Part shown: in pieces, positions 50,480-58,196 of the stretch
Position numbering within the stretch: position 1 is the first letter of the stretch
Layout of the letters: every line of letters begins with the position of its first letter
NCBI GenBank assembly: GCA_910589015.1
Contig: CAJUSA010000006.1
Location: 60,986 to 124,985 of the forward strand
Direction: 5' to 3'
Origin: an uncultured Christensenellaceae bacterium
Lineage (GTDB): Bacteria; Bacillota; Clostridia; Christensenellales; Borkfalkiaceae
DNA: 64,000 bases
The notes under the pieces: generated by a model
The model's input: the letters and a program-made list of their open reading frames with translations, nothing else
Told to the model about the DNA's origin: nothing
The model's database searches: none
Program-made: the position numbers and the translations under genes

Positions 50480-51733
50480 TTACTCTTTATATTTGATTTC
50501 GCCGTCAACGACGGTCATCTTCACTCTGCCGCGCACCGTTCTGCCCTTGAAAGGCGTATTCTTGCCCTTGCTCTCGAACAGCGCGGGGTCGATTTTCCAT
50601 TCCTCATTGAGATCGACGATCGTAAGATCGGCAACGCCGCCCTCTTCGATCGCGCCGCCTTCGAGCCCGAGAATACGCGCGGGCGCCGCGCTCATTTTTT
50701 CGACAAGCTGTTCGACCGTGAACACGCCGCCCTGCACGAGCTGCGTATACGAGAGTGCGAAGGACGTTTCGATCCCGCTGATCCCGAACGCCGCCATGTC
50801 ATATTCGACGTTCTTATCGTCGTAATGGTGGGGGGCATGGTCGGTGACGATGCAGTCGAGCGTGCCGTCGCGCAAACCTTCGATGATCGCAAGACGGTCT
50901 TTTTCTTCGCGCAGCGGCGGATTGACTTTGGTGTCGGTATCGAACCCGACGATGGCCTCGTCGGTGAGCGTAAAGTAATGCGGGCAGGTTTCCGCCGTCA
51001 CCTGCACCCCCCTCTTCTTTGCGTCACGGATGAGTTGCACGCCGCTGTAAGTGGAAACGTGGCAGATATGCACGGGAACACCCAAACTTTCCGCAAGGCA
51101 GATTTCGCGGGCGATAACAATATCTTCCGCCGCGCGCAGACTGCCCTTCAGCCCCGTCAGCGTGGAATGATACCCTTCGTTCACTACGCCGCCGTCGACA
51201 AGCGCATGATCCTCGCAATGGCACAGACAGATGAGCCCGAAATCGGAAGCGTATTGCATGGCGTTCGCCATCAGTTTGGTATTGACGACGGTTTTGCCGT
51301 CCTCACTGAGCGCAACCGCGCCCGCCGCCTTCATCGCGCCGATCGCGGCAAGATTTTTGCCTTCCTGCCCCTCGGTAATCGCGCCCACGGGGTGCACCTT
51401 GCACAGCCCGACCTCGCGCGCGCGATTTTTGATATACGAAACGACGACCTTGTTGTCGGTCACGGGTTTGGTGTTGGGCATGCAGCAGATCTGCGTAAAC
51501 CCGCCCTTCACGGCGGCGCGGCAGCCGCTTTCGATATTCTCTTTTTTCTCGAATCCCGGCTCGCGCAGATGAACGTGCATATCGATGAGCCCGGGCAGAA
51601 CGGTCAACCCGCCCAAATCGATTCCCTCGCCCTTGATCGCGGACGCGATCTTTTTAATTTTTCCGTTTTCGATCGAAATATCGACTTTTTTGACGCCGTC
51701 TTTCAAGACGGCACGAGCGTTATGCAGTATCAT
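50480..51733 (-). CDS. pyrC: Dihydroorotase
   Basis: 417 residues, class I amidohydrolase type. Cyclises carbamoyl-aspartate. Motifs: LPGLIDMHVHLREPGFEKKE (metal HxH), ICCMPNTKPVTDN, VHICHVSTYSGV, TAETCPHYFTL, DCIVTDHAPHHYDDK. Start at 51733 is fixed by AGGAGGAAAT and by an ATGA overlap with pyrB. Lies 16 bases before the pyrF start. Confidence 0.97.
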   Translation of the reverse strand: MILHNARAVLKDGVKKVDISIENGKIKKIASAIKGEGIDLGGLTVLPGLIDMHVHLREPGFEKKENIESGCRAAVKGGFTQICCMPNTKPVTDNKVVVSYIKNRAREVGLCKVHPVGAITEGQEGKNLAAIGAMKAAGAVALSEDGKTVVNTKLMANAMQYASDFGLICLCHCEDHALVDGGVVNEGYHSTLTGLKGSLRAAEDIVIAREICLAESLGVPVHICHVSTYSGVQLIRDAKKRGVQVTAETCPHYFTLTDEAIVGFDTDTKVNPPLREEKDRLAIIEGLRDGTLDCIVTDHAPHHYDDKNVEYDMAAFGISGIETSFALSYTQLVQGGVFTVEQLVEKMSAAPARILGLEGGAIEEGGVADLTIVDLNEEWKIDPALFESKGKNTPFKGRTVRGRVKMTVVDGEIKYKE

Positions 51734-52650
51734 ATTTCCTCCTTCGTCAACAGGAACAAAATCGCCATGCGCACGGCAATGCCCGAGAGCACCTGTTCTT
51801 CGATGCGGCTCGTATCGCCGTCGATGAGCGCCGACGTGAGTTCCACGCCGCGGTTGACGGGCCCAGGGTGCATGACGAGCGCGCCATTTTTCGCATATTT
51901 CATCACCGTATCGTCCACGCCGTAAAATTTGGCATATTCCCCGAGCGAAGGGAAATTGCCCGCATGCTGGCGTTCGAGCTGAATCCTGAGCCCCATCACG
52001 ACGTCCGCGCCTTCGACGGCTTCCTCGCGCGAGGTGCAAACCTTCGCGCCCATTTTGTCAAGCCCCGCGGGCAACAGCGTTTTGGGCGCGTATAAGCGCA
52101 CGTCCGCGCCCATTTTCTTCAAGCCGAATAAATTGCTCTTGGCAACGCGCGAGTGGCGGATATCGCCCAATATCGCCACCTGCAAGCCTTTGAGTGAAGA
52201 AAAATTTTCGCGCATGGTGAGCATGTCCAACAGCGCCTGCGAGGGGTGCTCGTTCATGCCGTCGCCCGCGTTGACGACGTGCCCCTTCACCGTTTTAGCG
52301 AGCAACGCGGGCGCGCCGCCCATGGGGTGACGGATCACGAACACGTCGCTCTTCATCGCGTCGAGCGTTTTGCCCGTATCCACAAGCGTTTCGCCCTTCT
52401 TGACCGAAGAGCTTTCGGCGGCGATATTCACGACGTGCGCCCCCATATATTTGGCGGCAAGCTCGAAACTGCACCGCGTGCGCGTGCTGTTCTCGTAAAA
52501 TAGCGTCGTCACCGACTTCCCCTGCAAATGCGGCAACTTTTTGATATTCTGCCGCAACAGCTTTTTCATCGCCATGCCGTTTTGCAATATTTCGTCGATT
52601 TCTTCCGCCGAAACGTCGTAAAGTCCCAAAAGATCCTTGCGTTTCAACAT
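51730..52650 (-). CDS. pyrB: Aspartate carbamoyltransferase catalytic subunit
   Basis: 306 residues. Joins carbamoyl phosphate and aspartate. Key motifs: FYENSTRTRCSFELAA (carbamoyl-phosphate loop), HPMGGAPALLA, GMNEHPSQALLDMLTM, LQVAILGDIRHSRVA, MGLRIQLERQ and MHPGPVNRGVELTSALID. No pyrI regulatory subunit is seen, as usual for Firmicutes. Three bases after pyrR. Confidence 0.97.
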   Translation of the reverse strand: MLKRKDLLGLYDVSAEEIDEILQNGMAMKKLLRQNIKKLPHLQGKSVTTLFYENSTRTRCSFELAAKYMGAHVVNIAAESSSVKKGETLVDTGKTLDAMKSDVFVIRHPMGGAPALLAKTVKGHVVNAGDGMNEHPSQALLDMLTMRENFSSLKGLQVAILGDIRHSRVAKSNLFGLKKMGADVRLYAPKTLLPAGLDKMGAKVCTSREEAVEGADVVMGLRIQLERQHAGNFPSLGEYAKFYGVDDTVMKYAKNGALVMHPGPVNRGVELTSALIDGDTSRIEEQVLSGIAVRMAILFLLTKEEI

Positions 52651-52653
52651 TTC

Positions 52654-53190
52654 TTACTTCCTCCCGTTCCGGATCCATAACCCGTCGCGCTCCGCGCCGA
52701 GCTCCGTAAAATTGACTTCCACATATTCACGCGCCGCCGTGGGCACGTTTTTGCCGACAAAATCCGCCCGCACGGGCAACTGCCTGCCGCCGCGGTCGAC
52801 GAGAACGAGCAGTTCGATCGCCTGCGGTCTGCCGAGCGAGAAGAGCGTTTCGATTGCCGCCACCGCGCTGCGCCCCGTATAAAGCACGTCGTCGCACAGC
52901 ACGACGCGCTTGCCGTCGAGCGAAAATCCGAGGTCGTTTTTGACGGCGTCGGGAACGAACGCCCCCGCGATGAGATCGTCACGCTTCATGCCGATATCGA
53001 GCCCCGCGCAGGGCAGTTCCACGCCCGAAAATGCCGCGATCGCCGCGCGTATCCGCCGCGCCACGACTTCGCCGCCGCGCTTGACGCCCGTCAGCACGAG
53101 ATTTTCAAGCCCCTTGTTCTTTTCTTCGATTTCGTGCGCGAGCCGCACGACCGCCCGCCGCAACCCTTCACAATCGTAAATTGCCGTCAT
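52654..53190 (-). CDS. pyrR: Pyrimidine operon regulator PyrR / uracil phosphoribosyltransferase
   Basis: 178 residues. Motifs: LVLTGVKRGGEVVARRI and the PRPP site RVVLCDDVLYTGRSAVAA, plus LSLGRPQAIELLVLVDRGG and RELPV-like RQLPVRADFVGKNVPT. PyrR binds pyr mRNA when UMP is high. Start at 53190 matches the family N-terminus and has AGAGGGAC upstream. First gene of the operon; a candidate PyrR-like motif occurs just before its ribosome site. Confidence 0.95.
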   Translation of the reverse strand: MTAIYDCEGLRRAVVRLAHEIEEKNKGLENLVLTGVKRGGEVVARRIRAAIAAFSGVELPCAGLDIGMKRDDLIAGAFVPDAVKNDLGFSLDGKRVVLCDDVLYTGRSAVAAIETLFSLGRPQAIELLVLVDRGGRQLPVRADFVGKNVPTAAREYVEVNFTELGAERDGLWIRNGRK

Positions 53191-53197
53191 GTGTCCC

Positions 53198-53240
53198 TCT
53201 CGGATAAAAGAATACGCCCTTGCAGATACCGCAAAGGCGC
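53198..53240 (-). promoter_or_regulatory. Candidate pyr attenuator / PyrR-binding region in the leader
   Basis: Minus-strand hairpin CGCCTTTGC / GCAAGGGCG (53240-53214, one mismatch) followed by TATTCTTTTATCC, then TCCGAGAGGGAC which resembles the PyrR loop consensus TCCNGNGAGG with one base missing and overlaps the pyrR ribosome site. Order (motif after hairpin) is not the classical one. Confidence 0.35.
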
Positions 53241-53305
53241 ATGAAAAAACCAAACTTCTCGTTCCTCTTGTCGGCATCACGGTACCGCTCTTAAAGATTG
53301 CATTT

Positions 53306-53334
53306 ATTGTATCACGCCGGCACGAAAATGTCAA
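53306..53334 (-). promoter_or_regulatory. Promoter of the pyr operon
   Basis: Minus-strand TTGACA (53334-53329), 17 bp, TACAAT (53311-53306), leaving a leader of about 110 nucleotides before pyrR. Confidence 0.85.
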
Positions 53335-53355
53335 GACTTTTCTCGAAATTGCAAC

Positions 53356-53379
53356 AAAAAACTCACCCGCGGGTGAGTT
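53356..53379 (-). terminator. Terminator after the FmdB-like gene
   Basis: A 22-bp perfect palindrome (AAACTCACCCG and complement) followed on the minus strand by TTTTTTG; separates it from the pyr promoter. Confidence 0.85.
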
Positions 53380-53386
53380 TGGAATG

Positions 53387-53584
53387 TTATTTGCAACCGC
53401 CGCACGAAGCGCAGTTTCCGCTGCACTTTTTGCCCTGCTTGCCCGTCGCCGAATACATGCACCCCGACCACTTGCGCCGCGCCGCCTTCCCGCACGCGGG
53501 GCAGACGATTTGTTCGTCGTGATTTTTGACGAGTTCTTCAAAGGTTTTTCCGCAATTTTCGCATACGTATTCTAATATCGGCAT
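53387..53584 (-). CDS. FmdB-type zinc-ribbon protein
   Basis: 65 residues. The first 45 match the FmdB regulatory zinc ribbon: PILEYVCENCGKTFEEL, then CPACGKAARRKWSGCMY; two CxxC pairs bind zinc. The tail KKCSGNCASCGGCK adds five cysteines. Start at 53584 chosen because the domain begins MPxxEYxC; the longer frame lacks similarity. Starts five bases after corA ends, so probably co-transcribed with it. Function unknown. Confidence 0.85.
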   Translation of the reverse strand: MPILEYVCENCGKTFEELVKNHDEQIVCPACGKAARRKWSGCMYSATGKQGKKCSGNCASCGGCK

Positions 53585-53588
53585 AATT

Positions 53589-54581
53589 TCAATCCCTGCG
53601 GTGTTTTCGTTTGTTCTGCGCCTGACGCGATTTGCCGATGTGCACCGACGACGAAATCCGCACCAGAAAATACGATGCAACCGCCGTCACCACGATACTG
53701 ATGCCGATGACGATCCAGAACCCGTAAGAAAGATCCTCGAACGGCACCCCCGTGTTCATGCCCCATAAACTTGCGATGAGCGTCGGCACCGAAATGATCA
53801 TGGTGATGACCGCAAGCAGTTTCATGACGATATTGAGGTTGTTGGAAATGACCGAGGCATACGCATCCATCGTGCCCGAGAGAATGTCGCGGTAAATATT
53901 ACACATTTCCACCGCCTGACGGGTTTCGATGACGATATCGTCGTATAAGTCTTTATTGTCCTCGACGTTTGCGACCGAGGGCAGGCGTTCGAGCTTGCTG
54001 TAAACGCCGAGGTTCGCGCTGAGCGACGTCGAAAAATAGACAAGGGAATTTTCGAGCGCAAGCAACTGAATAAGCTCTTTGTTCTTCATGGAGCGGTGCA
54101 GCTCCGCCTGTACGCGCAGCGATTTTTTATCGATCTGCCTGAGGTTGAACAAAAACCGTTTGGCGTTCCCCATCAGAAAGCGCAGAAGAAAGGTCGTGTC
54201 GTTGCCCGTATCGATATCAATACGGCTTGCGATAAAATCGCCCAGCACGGGATTGCCGCGCAACGATACCGTAACGATGCACTTATCGTTCGTGATCAGC
54301 GCGAGCGGAATGGTTTCGTAAGCGTCGCCTTCGTCGCTGTCGGTGATAATGGGCGTATCGAGCAACACGAGCGTGTTGCCTTCGTCGCGTTCGAAACGCG
54401 CCGTTTCCTCTTCGTCGAGGGCGGCTTTGAGCATCTCTTCGGGAATACCCGAAAGCGCGCTCACGTCCTCAACCTCGTCGTCGGTGGGGTTCACAAGATC
54501 GATCCAGCAACCCTTTTCAAAGCAATCGATCTGCTGCGTGGGGCTTTTTTCTTTTGATCTGAAATATTTAATCATAAGCAT
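53589..54581 (-). CDS. corA: CorA family magnesium transporter
   Basis: 330 residues. Large cytoplasmic N-terminal domain (WIDLVNPTDDEVEDVSALSG) and two C-terminal membrane helices with the selectivity motif GMN in LWGMNTGVPFED, followed by a basic tail (KSRQAQNKRKHRRD). Pentameric channel importing Mg2+ or Co2+. Two starts are possible (MLMIKYF or the third residue Met). The leader contains a short ORF and a strong terminator, so attenuation control is likely. Confidence 0.94.
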   Translation of the reverse strand: MLMIKYFRSKEKSPTQQIDCFEKGCWIDLVNPTDDEVEDVSALSGIPEEMLKAALDEEETARFERDEGNTLVLLDTPIITDSDEGDAYETIPLALITNDKCIVTVSLRGNPVLGDFIASRIDIDTGNDTTFLLRFLMGNAKRFLFNLRQIDKKSLRVQAELHRSMKNKELIQLLALENSLVYFSTSLSANLGVYSKLERLPSVANVEDNKDLYDDIVIETRQAVEMCNIYRDILSGTMDAYASVISNNLNIVMKLLAVITMIISVPTLIASLWGMNTGVPFEDLSYGFWIVIGISIVVTAVASYFLVRISSSVHIGKSRQAQNKRKHRRD

Positions 54582-54613
54582 TTCCGCCTTTTTCTTTTTC
54601 CCTTTCGGGCAAC

Positions 54614-54640
54614 AAAAAACGCACAGGAAACCCTGCGCGT
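54614..54640 (-). terminator. Attenuator hairpin in the corA leader
   Basis: Minus-strand ACGCGCAGG-GTTT-CCTGTGCGT (one wobble) followed by TTTTTT. It lies between the leader ORF and corA in the same transcript. Confidence 0.82.
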
Positions 54641-54663
54641 TCGGAAATGCTCAGTATGCAAAG

Positions 54664-54735
54664 CTATGAGCGCGTTTTGACCGCACCGCGCAGAAGGTTA
54701 TTCGTTTTTTCACATCGGTTTGGAACGGCGTCCAT
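54664..54735 (-). CDS. 23-residue leader peptide upstream of corA
   Basis: ORF with a strong ribosome site (TAGGAGACAACT before ATG). It encodes a basic peptide beginning MDAVPNRCEKTNNLL and ending GAVKTRS, stopping 24 bases before the attenuator stem. Position 27 bases after the promoter, before a terminator and a transporter gene, is the layout of translation-coupled attenuation. No homologue known to me with certainty. Confidence 0.6.
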   Translation of the reverse strand: MDAVPNRCEKTNNLLRGAVKTRS

Positions 54736-54761
54736 AGTTGTCTCCTATCGAATTCTTTATT

Positions 54762-54790
54762 ATTATAACCGCTGGGCAAGAATTTGGCAA
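54762..54790 (-). promoter_or_regulatory. Promoter of the leader-corA-fmdB unit
   Basis: Minus-strand TTGCCA (54790-54785), 17 bp, TATAAT (54767-54762). Confidence 0.8.
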
Positions 54791-54823
54791 CTGTTTTACG
54801 ATACTTTTTTGCAATCGCGCCCG

Positions 54824-56266
54824 TCATATCACGCACAGTCCGTCGAGAAAGGACGAAAACAGCCCTTCCGTATGCGCCCCGACGTCCTCGAAACACCCGA
54901 CGAGATCGGCGCGCGTAGCCTGTTGACCGGAGTAACGGCCGGCATATTTTTTGAGCGCGGAAAAGAATTTCCGTTCCCCCGCGCCTTCGCGCAGTTTGTC
55001 GAAGAGCACGACGCCTTTGTCGTAGGCGAGTGAACGGTATTCATATTCCCCTTTGAAGGTATCGAGCGGACGGCTCATGCGCGTATCCGCGCCGCCGAGC
55101 TGCGTATAAACCGAAAAATAAGAACGGTACGAGCGTTCGGCAAGCGCCACGCGGTCGCGGTACGACTGCCCGTATTCGGGGTGCGCGCCGTAGAACAAGG
55201 CAACCGAATATTCGCTCAGGCCCTCGTCCTGCCACGATTCTTCCACCTGATTGCTGCCCACGGCATAATACCACCACTGGTGCGCCGTTTCGTGCACGAC
55301 GGCGTCGGTGCGTTCGCTCTTGCGCAACCCGTTGGAAACAACGGCAAATGCGGAATATTCCATTCCGCCGAATACAAAATCGGTTTCGGCGACGACATAC
55401 CGTTCTTTCGGATAGGGCGAGAAGGTCTCGGAAAAAAACGCGAGCGCCGCCGCCGCGGTCGCAAGCGTACTTTTGGGATCCTCGTCAGACTGAAAAAAAT
55501 ATTCCACCTGCACGCCGCCCGCTTGCATGCTCTCGCACTTGAAATCCCTGCCGAGCACAAACGCGACGTCCCGCACGTCTTTTGCTACTATATTATACGT
55601 CGTCTTGCCGTTTTCGGTAACGATCGAAGCCTCGCCGCCGTGTACGAGCGTATAGTCTTCGGGTACGGTCATGCTGACTTTATAATCGGCGCCTGCACTC
55701 ACGAACGGGTCGCCGCAATCGGTGACGCGGTATTCCGTGTAACCGCCGTCGGTGAGGTTACAGAGAACGGGATAAAAATGTGCAAGGTTGACGGCGTTCT
55801 TCCCGATCCCCAAACGATGATGGTTTTTCGAAAGCGTAAGAGTAAACGAAAGCGAAACAGCGGCGCGTTCGTCGGGATAAAGCGGCTTTGCAAGCGATAC
55901 GGCAAGAATATTTTCATCCTCGCCGCATACGCGCCATTCCCCGCCCGAAAGCGAATCGATGCGAATACCGCCGTAACTTGCGCCGTCGTAATAGCACGCG
56001 CTTGAAAAAAGATCGGAAACGGGCTTGTATTTCGCCCCTTCGCGGTAGGCGTTGGGGTAAAGCGCGAATTTGAGTTCGGAAAGCACGTTCGCAGAAGTGT
56101 TCACGGCACTCACCGACATATCGGCTTGCAGCCTGCCCTCATCTGGGAAATATTCGGCTGTGATCGCGTATTCGTCTTTCGCGCGCGCCGATTTGCAGGC
56201 GGAAAGCGTCAAGAAAAAGGGAAACAGCAGCACGGCGCAGCATAAAACCGCAAGCGTTTTGCGCAT
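54824..56266 (-). CDS. M1 family zinc aminopeptidase-like lipoprotein
   Basis: 480 residues with a lipoprotein signal (lipobox TLSAC, Cys24). The zinc site is complete: HETAH (His325-Glu326, His329) and Glu348 in WQDEGLSEY, giving HExxH-x18-E; GGMEYSA (300-306) corresponds to the GxMEN substrate loop. It is shorter than classic PepN (about 850), with no ERAP-like C-terminal domain. Likely an extracytoplasmic peptidase. Its ribosome site GGGAGG is inside a terminator-like hairpin (56272-56298) and the T run is the spacer to ATG. Confidence 0.9.
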   Translation of the reverse strand: MRKTLAVLCCAVLLFPFFLTLSACKSARAKDEYAITAEYFPDEGRLQADMSVSAVNTSANVLSELKFALYPNAYREGAKYKPVSDLFSSACYYDGASYGGIRIDSLSGGEWRVCGEDENILAVSLAKPLYPDERAAVSLSFTLTLSKNHHRLGIGKNAVNLAHFYPVLCNLTDGGYTEYRVTDCGDPFVSAGADYKVSMTVPEDYTLVHGGEASIVTENGKTTYNIVAKDVRDVAFVLGRDFKCESMQAGGVQVEYFFQSDEDPKSTLATAAAALAFFSETFSPYPKERYVVAETDFVFGGMEYSAFAVVSNGLRKSERTDAVVHETAHQWWYYAVGSNQVEESWQDEGLSEYSVALFYGAHPEYGQSYRDRVALAERSYRSYFSVYTQLGGADTRMSRPLDTFKGEYEYRSLAYDKGVVLFDKLREGAGERKFFSALKKYAGRYSGQQATRADLVGCFEDVGAHTEGLFSSFLDGLCVI

Positions 56267-56298
56267 AAAAAAACCTCCCGACGAAATGTCGACAGGTT
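56267..56298 (-). promoter_or_regulatory. Terminator-like hairpin containing the M1 peptidase ribosome site
   Basis: Minus-strand AACCTGTCGAC-ATTTC-GTCGGGAGGTT (one mismatch, one wobble), seven T, then ATG. GGGAGG lies in the 3' arm with ideal seven-base spacing to the start. Confidence 0.72.
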
Positions 56299-56321
56299 AT
56301 TTTATGAACGTAGTTTTGCGC

Positions 56322-56882
56322 TTATTCCTCCGCGCCCTCGCTCTTGTCCGCACGCGCCGCCGAAACGGGGGAAATTCTGCCCTCTTTGACGTCGGTAAGC
56401 ACCTTCTGCGCCAGTTTCTTGACGCCTTGCAATTTTCCCGTGTAGAGCGTGCCCGTCAAATCGACGCAGTAGATTTTGAGCGAGCCGAGCATCTTGCCCT
56501 TGCTGCCGTCAACCAGCACGCCCGCCAGTTCTTGTTCGGTCAGGCGGAAGCGCAGCGAACTGCGCTGTTCGATGACGAGGCGGTCGTCCTTTCTCAGCCC
56601 CGCGCGCTGTTTGTAGAGCGCGGTGAGGTCGAACGTGACGCTGCCGTTTTTCAAGCCCATTTCGGCAATGCCGACTTCGTTGAGCGACTTGTTCCCGATA
56701 ACGAATTCCGCATAGTTTTCACGCGTGAGCGTATCCTGCGAGTAAAAGCCGAGGAATTTGAGTTTCTGCACGGCGATCTTATTGCGTAGGTTGACGATCA
56801 TGAGAATGGACACCGTCACCGCCACGGCGACGAGCGCCGTTACAACGAGTATAATTACGAGCAAAATTTCCGTTAATTCCAT
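56322..56882 (-). CDS. Unknown membrane-anchored protein
   Basis: 186 residues: one N-terminal membrane helix (about 5-30, LLVIILVVTALVAVAVTVSIL) and a soluble part with beta-rich segments (AEMGLKNGSVTFDLTALY, DRLVIEQRSSLRFRLTEQEL, GSLKIYCVDLTGTLYTGKL) and a charged tail. No domain recognised. It lies 55 bases upstream of the M1 gene, separated by the hairpin above, and downstream of nothing else on the strand for 87 bases. Confidence 0.72.
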   Translation of the reverse strand: MELTEILLVIILVVTALVAVAVTVSILMIVNLRNKIAVQKLKFLGFYSQDTLTRENYAEFVIGNKSLNEVGIAEMGLKNGSVTFDLTALYKQRAGLRKDDRLVIEQRSSLRFRLTEQELAGVLVDGSKGKMLGSLKIYCVDLTGTLYTGKLQGVKKLAQKVLTDVKEGRISPVSAARADKSEGAEE

Positions 56883-56969
56883 GTTTGCCTCCGTATTTTA
56901 TTATACTGCATCACGCCGCAAAATTCAACCCTTTGCGATTATTTTTTTCCGCGCAAGCCATCGAAAATT

Positions 56970-57614
56970 TTACTTTTCTTCGAGAACGGCGTCGATATAC
57001 GTCGTGGGATCGACGTTTTTCCCGTTTTTCAGGATTTCGAAATGCAGGTGCGCACCGTCTTTCGATTCGATGCCGTAACTTTCGGCAACCTTGCCGATCT
57101 GCGTGCCCGCATCGACTTTATCGCCCTCTTTGAGTCCTTCTTCGGGTTCGACAAAACGGTAGAGCGATACAAGCCCTTCGCCGTGATCGACGAGAATATA
57201 GTTGCCCGTTTCCTTGCTGAGCGAAATTTCTTTCACCGTGCCCGCAGTCATAGCGCATACCTGCGTGCCTTGTTCCGCGGCAAAATCGAGCGCATAGTGG
57301 CGGTAGTGCCAGCCGAGCGTACCGTTGGAATAGATCTCGTTATAGCCGAGGGTGTAAGCCGCGTTGACGGGTGTAACATACTTGGTTACTTCGCCGCCTG
57401 TGGGCTTGTCGTCGGGATCTTTGCCGTCGTCGGGATCTTTGTCGTCGGGCGGCGTAACGGGCGTGTTCTGATCATCAGGATTTTTCACGACGTTGTCGCC
57501 GTTCGTCACGAAATAGACGGTCAGCACGGTTGCCGCGGCAAGAATAAGCACGCACGCCGCGAGCAGGAAGTAATAAACGATTCTCTTTTTGCTTTTGGTT
57601 TGTTGTTCTTTCAT
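56970..57614 (-). CDS. M23 (LytM) family peptidase, SpoIIQ-like layout
   Basis: 214 residues: one membrane helix (11-35), an Asp/Pro linker (NPDDQNTPVTPPDDKDPDD...), then an M23 domain with WHYRHYALDFAAEQGTQV (His106, Asp110), LVDHGEGLVSLY and the zinc motif HLHFE. This layout is like SpoIIQ and other membrane endopeptidases acting on peptidoglycan. Start at 57614 has GGAGGATTCT upstream; the longer frame has none. The zinc ligands are present, so it may be active, unlike some SpoIIQ proteins. Confidence 0.9.
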   Translation of the reverse strand: MKEQQTKSKKRIVYYFLLAACVLILAAATVLTVYFVTNGDNVVKNPDDQNTPVTPPDDKDPDDGKDPDDKPTGGEVTKYVTPVNAAYTLGYNEIYSNGTLGWHYRHYALDFAAEQGTQVCAMTAGTVKEISLSKETGNYILVDHGEGLVSLYRFVEPEEGLKEGDKVDAGTQIGKVAESYGIESKDGAHLHFEILKNGKNVDPTTYIDAVLEEK

Positions 57615-57682
57615 AGAATCCTCCGAAAAAAATGATATGTACATGATTGACGGCATTTTGTTTTTTTATACATTCTTTTGTA

Positions 57683-58108
57683 TCAATATCCGCCGAAAAT
57701 CAGGGGCGTGCCCGCAACGGTCTGTTCCGCGCTCACCGCAATGTGAAGATTGACGAGCCTGCCGCCCAGATCGACGGGATCGCCCAGCAGCGGCGAATAA
57801 CAGTAATAATTTTCGACGCCCGCCGCGCTCTCGCAAAACACAAGCGTTGCACGGTAGCGCGCAAACAGTTCTTCATAGCGGTCGCCGTCGTAACGCGCGC
57901 TTTCGCCCGCCGTTTTGTGCGCGAGCTTGACGGCAAGCGGGCAGGAAGCGACTTCGGACTGCGCCGAAGAGTTAGCCGTGTAATAGAGCTCGTACGCCTT
58001 GCCCCGATCGAATACGGGAAGACGCGTCATGCAGAACGCAACCGCCGCACACGCGAGCACGGCTGCCACGCATAATATTTGTTTTACTGCCGAAAAGGCT
58101 GCGCGCAT
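57683..58108 (-). CDS. Unknown secreted or membrane-anchored protein
   Basis: 141 residues with an N-terminal hydrophobic helix (10-28) and a mature region with three cysteines (SCPLAVKL, VFCES, YYCYSPLL) and a closing VNLHIAVSAEQTVAGTPLIF. No domain named. It is 68 bases upstream of the M23 gene, so an envelope or sporulation role together is plausible. Its GGGAGGA ribosome site is inside a terminator-like hairpin (58114-58139). Confidence 0.72.
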   Translation of the reverse strand: MRAAFSAVKQILCVAAVLACAAVAFCMTRLPVFDRGKAYELYYTANSSAQSEVASCPLAVKLAHKTAGESARYDGDRYEELFARYRATLVFCESAAGVENYYCYSPLLGDPVDLGGRLVNLHIAVSAEQTVAGTPLIFGGY

Positions 58109-58139
58109 AAAAAAATCCTCCCGTTTTTGCGGAAGGATT
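58109..58139 (-). promoter_or_regulatory. Terminator-like hairpin containing the ribosome site of the 57683-58108 gene
   Basis: Minus-strand AATCCTTCCG-CAAAAA-CGGGAGGATT (one wobble), a run of seven T, then ATG. GGGAGG is in the 3' arm, eight bases before the start. It also follows the HIT gene and could end its transcript. Confidence 0.72.
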
Positions 58140-58196
58140 ATAAACAGATTTTACGGTATTTATACAACCGGACGCGAAAAAATGCCGAAATTTTTG

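Noticed and set aside
51734..52039. Longer dihydroorotase start
   Set aside because: Arg-rich shadow of pyrB; the true start has AGGAGGAAAT and an ATGA overlap.
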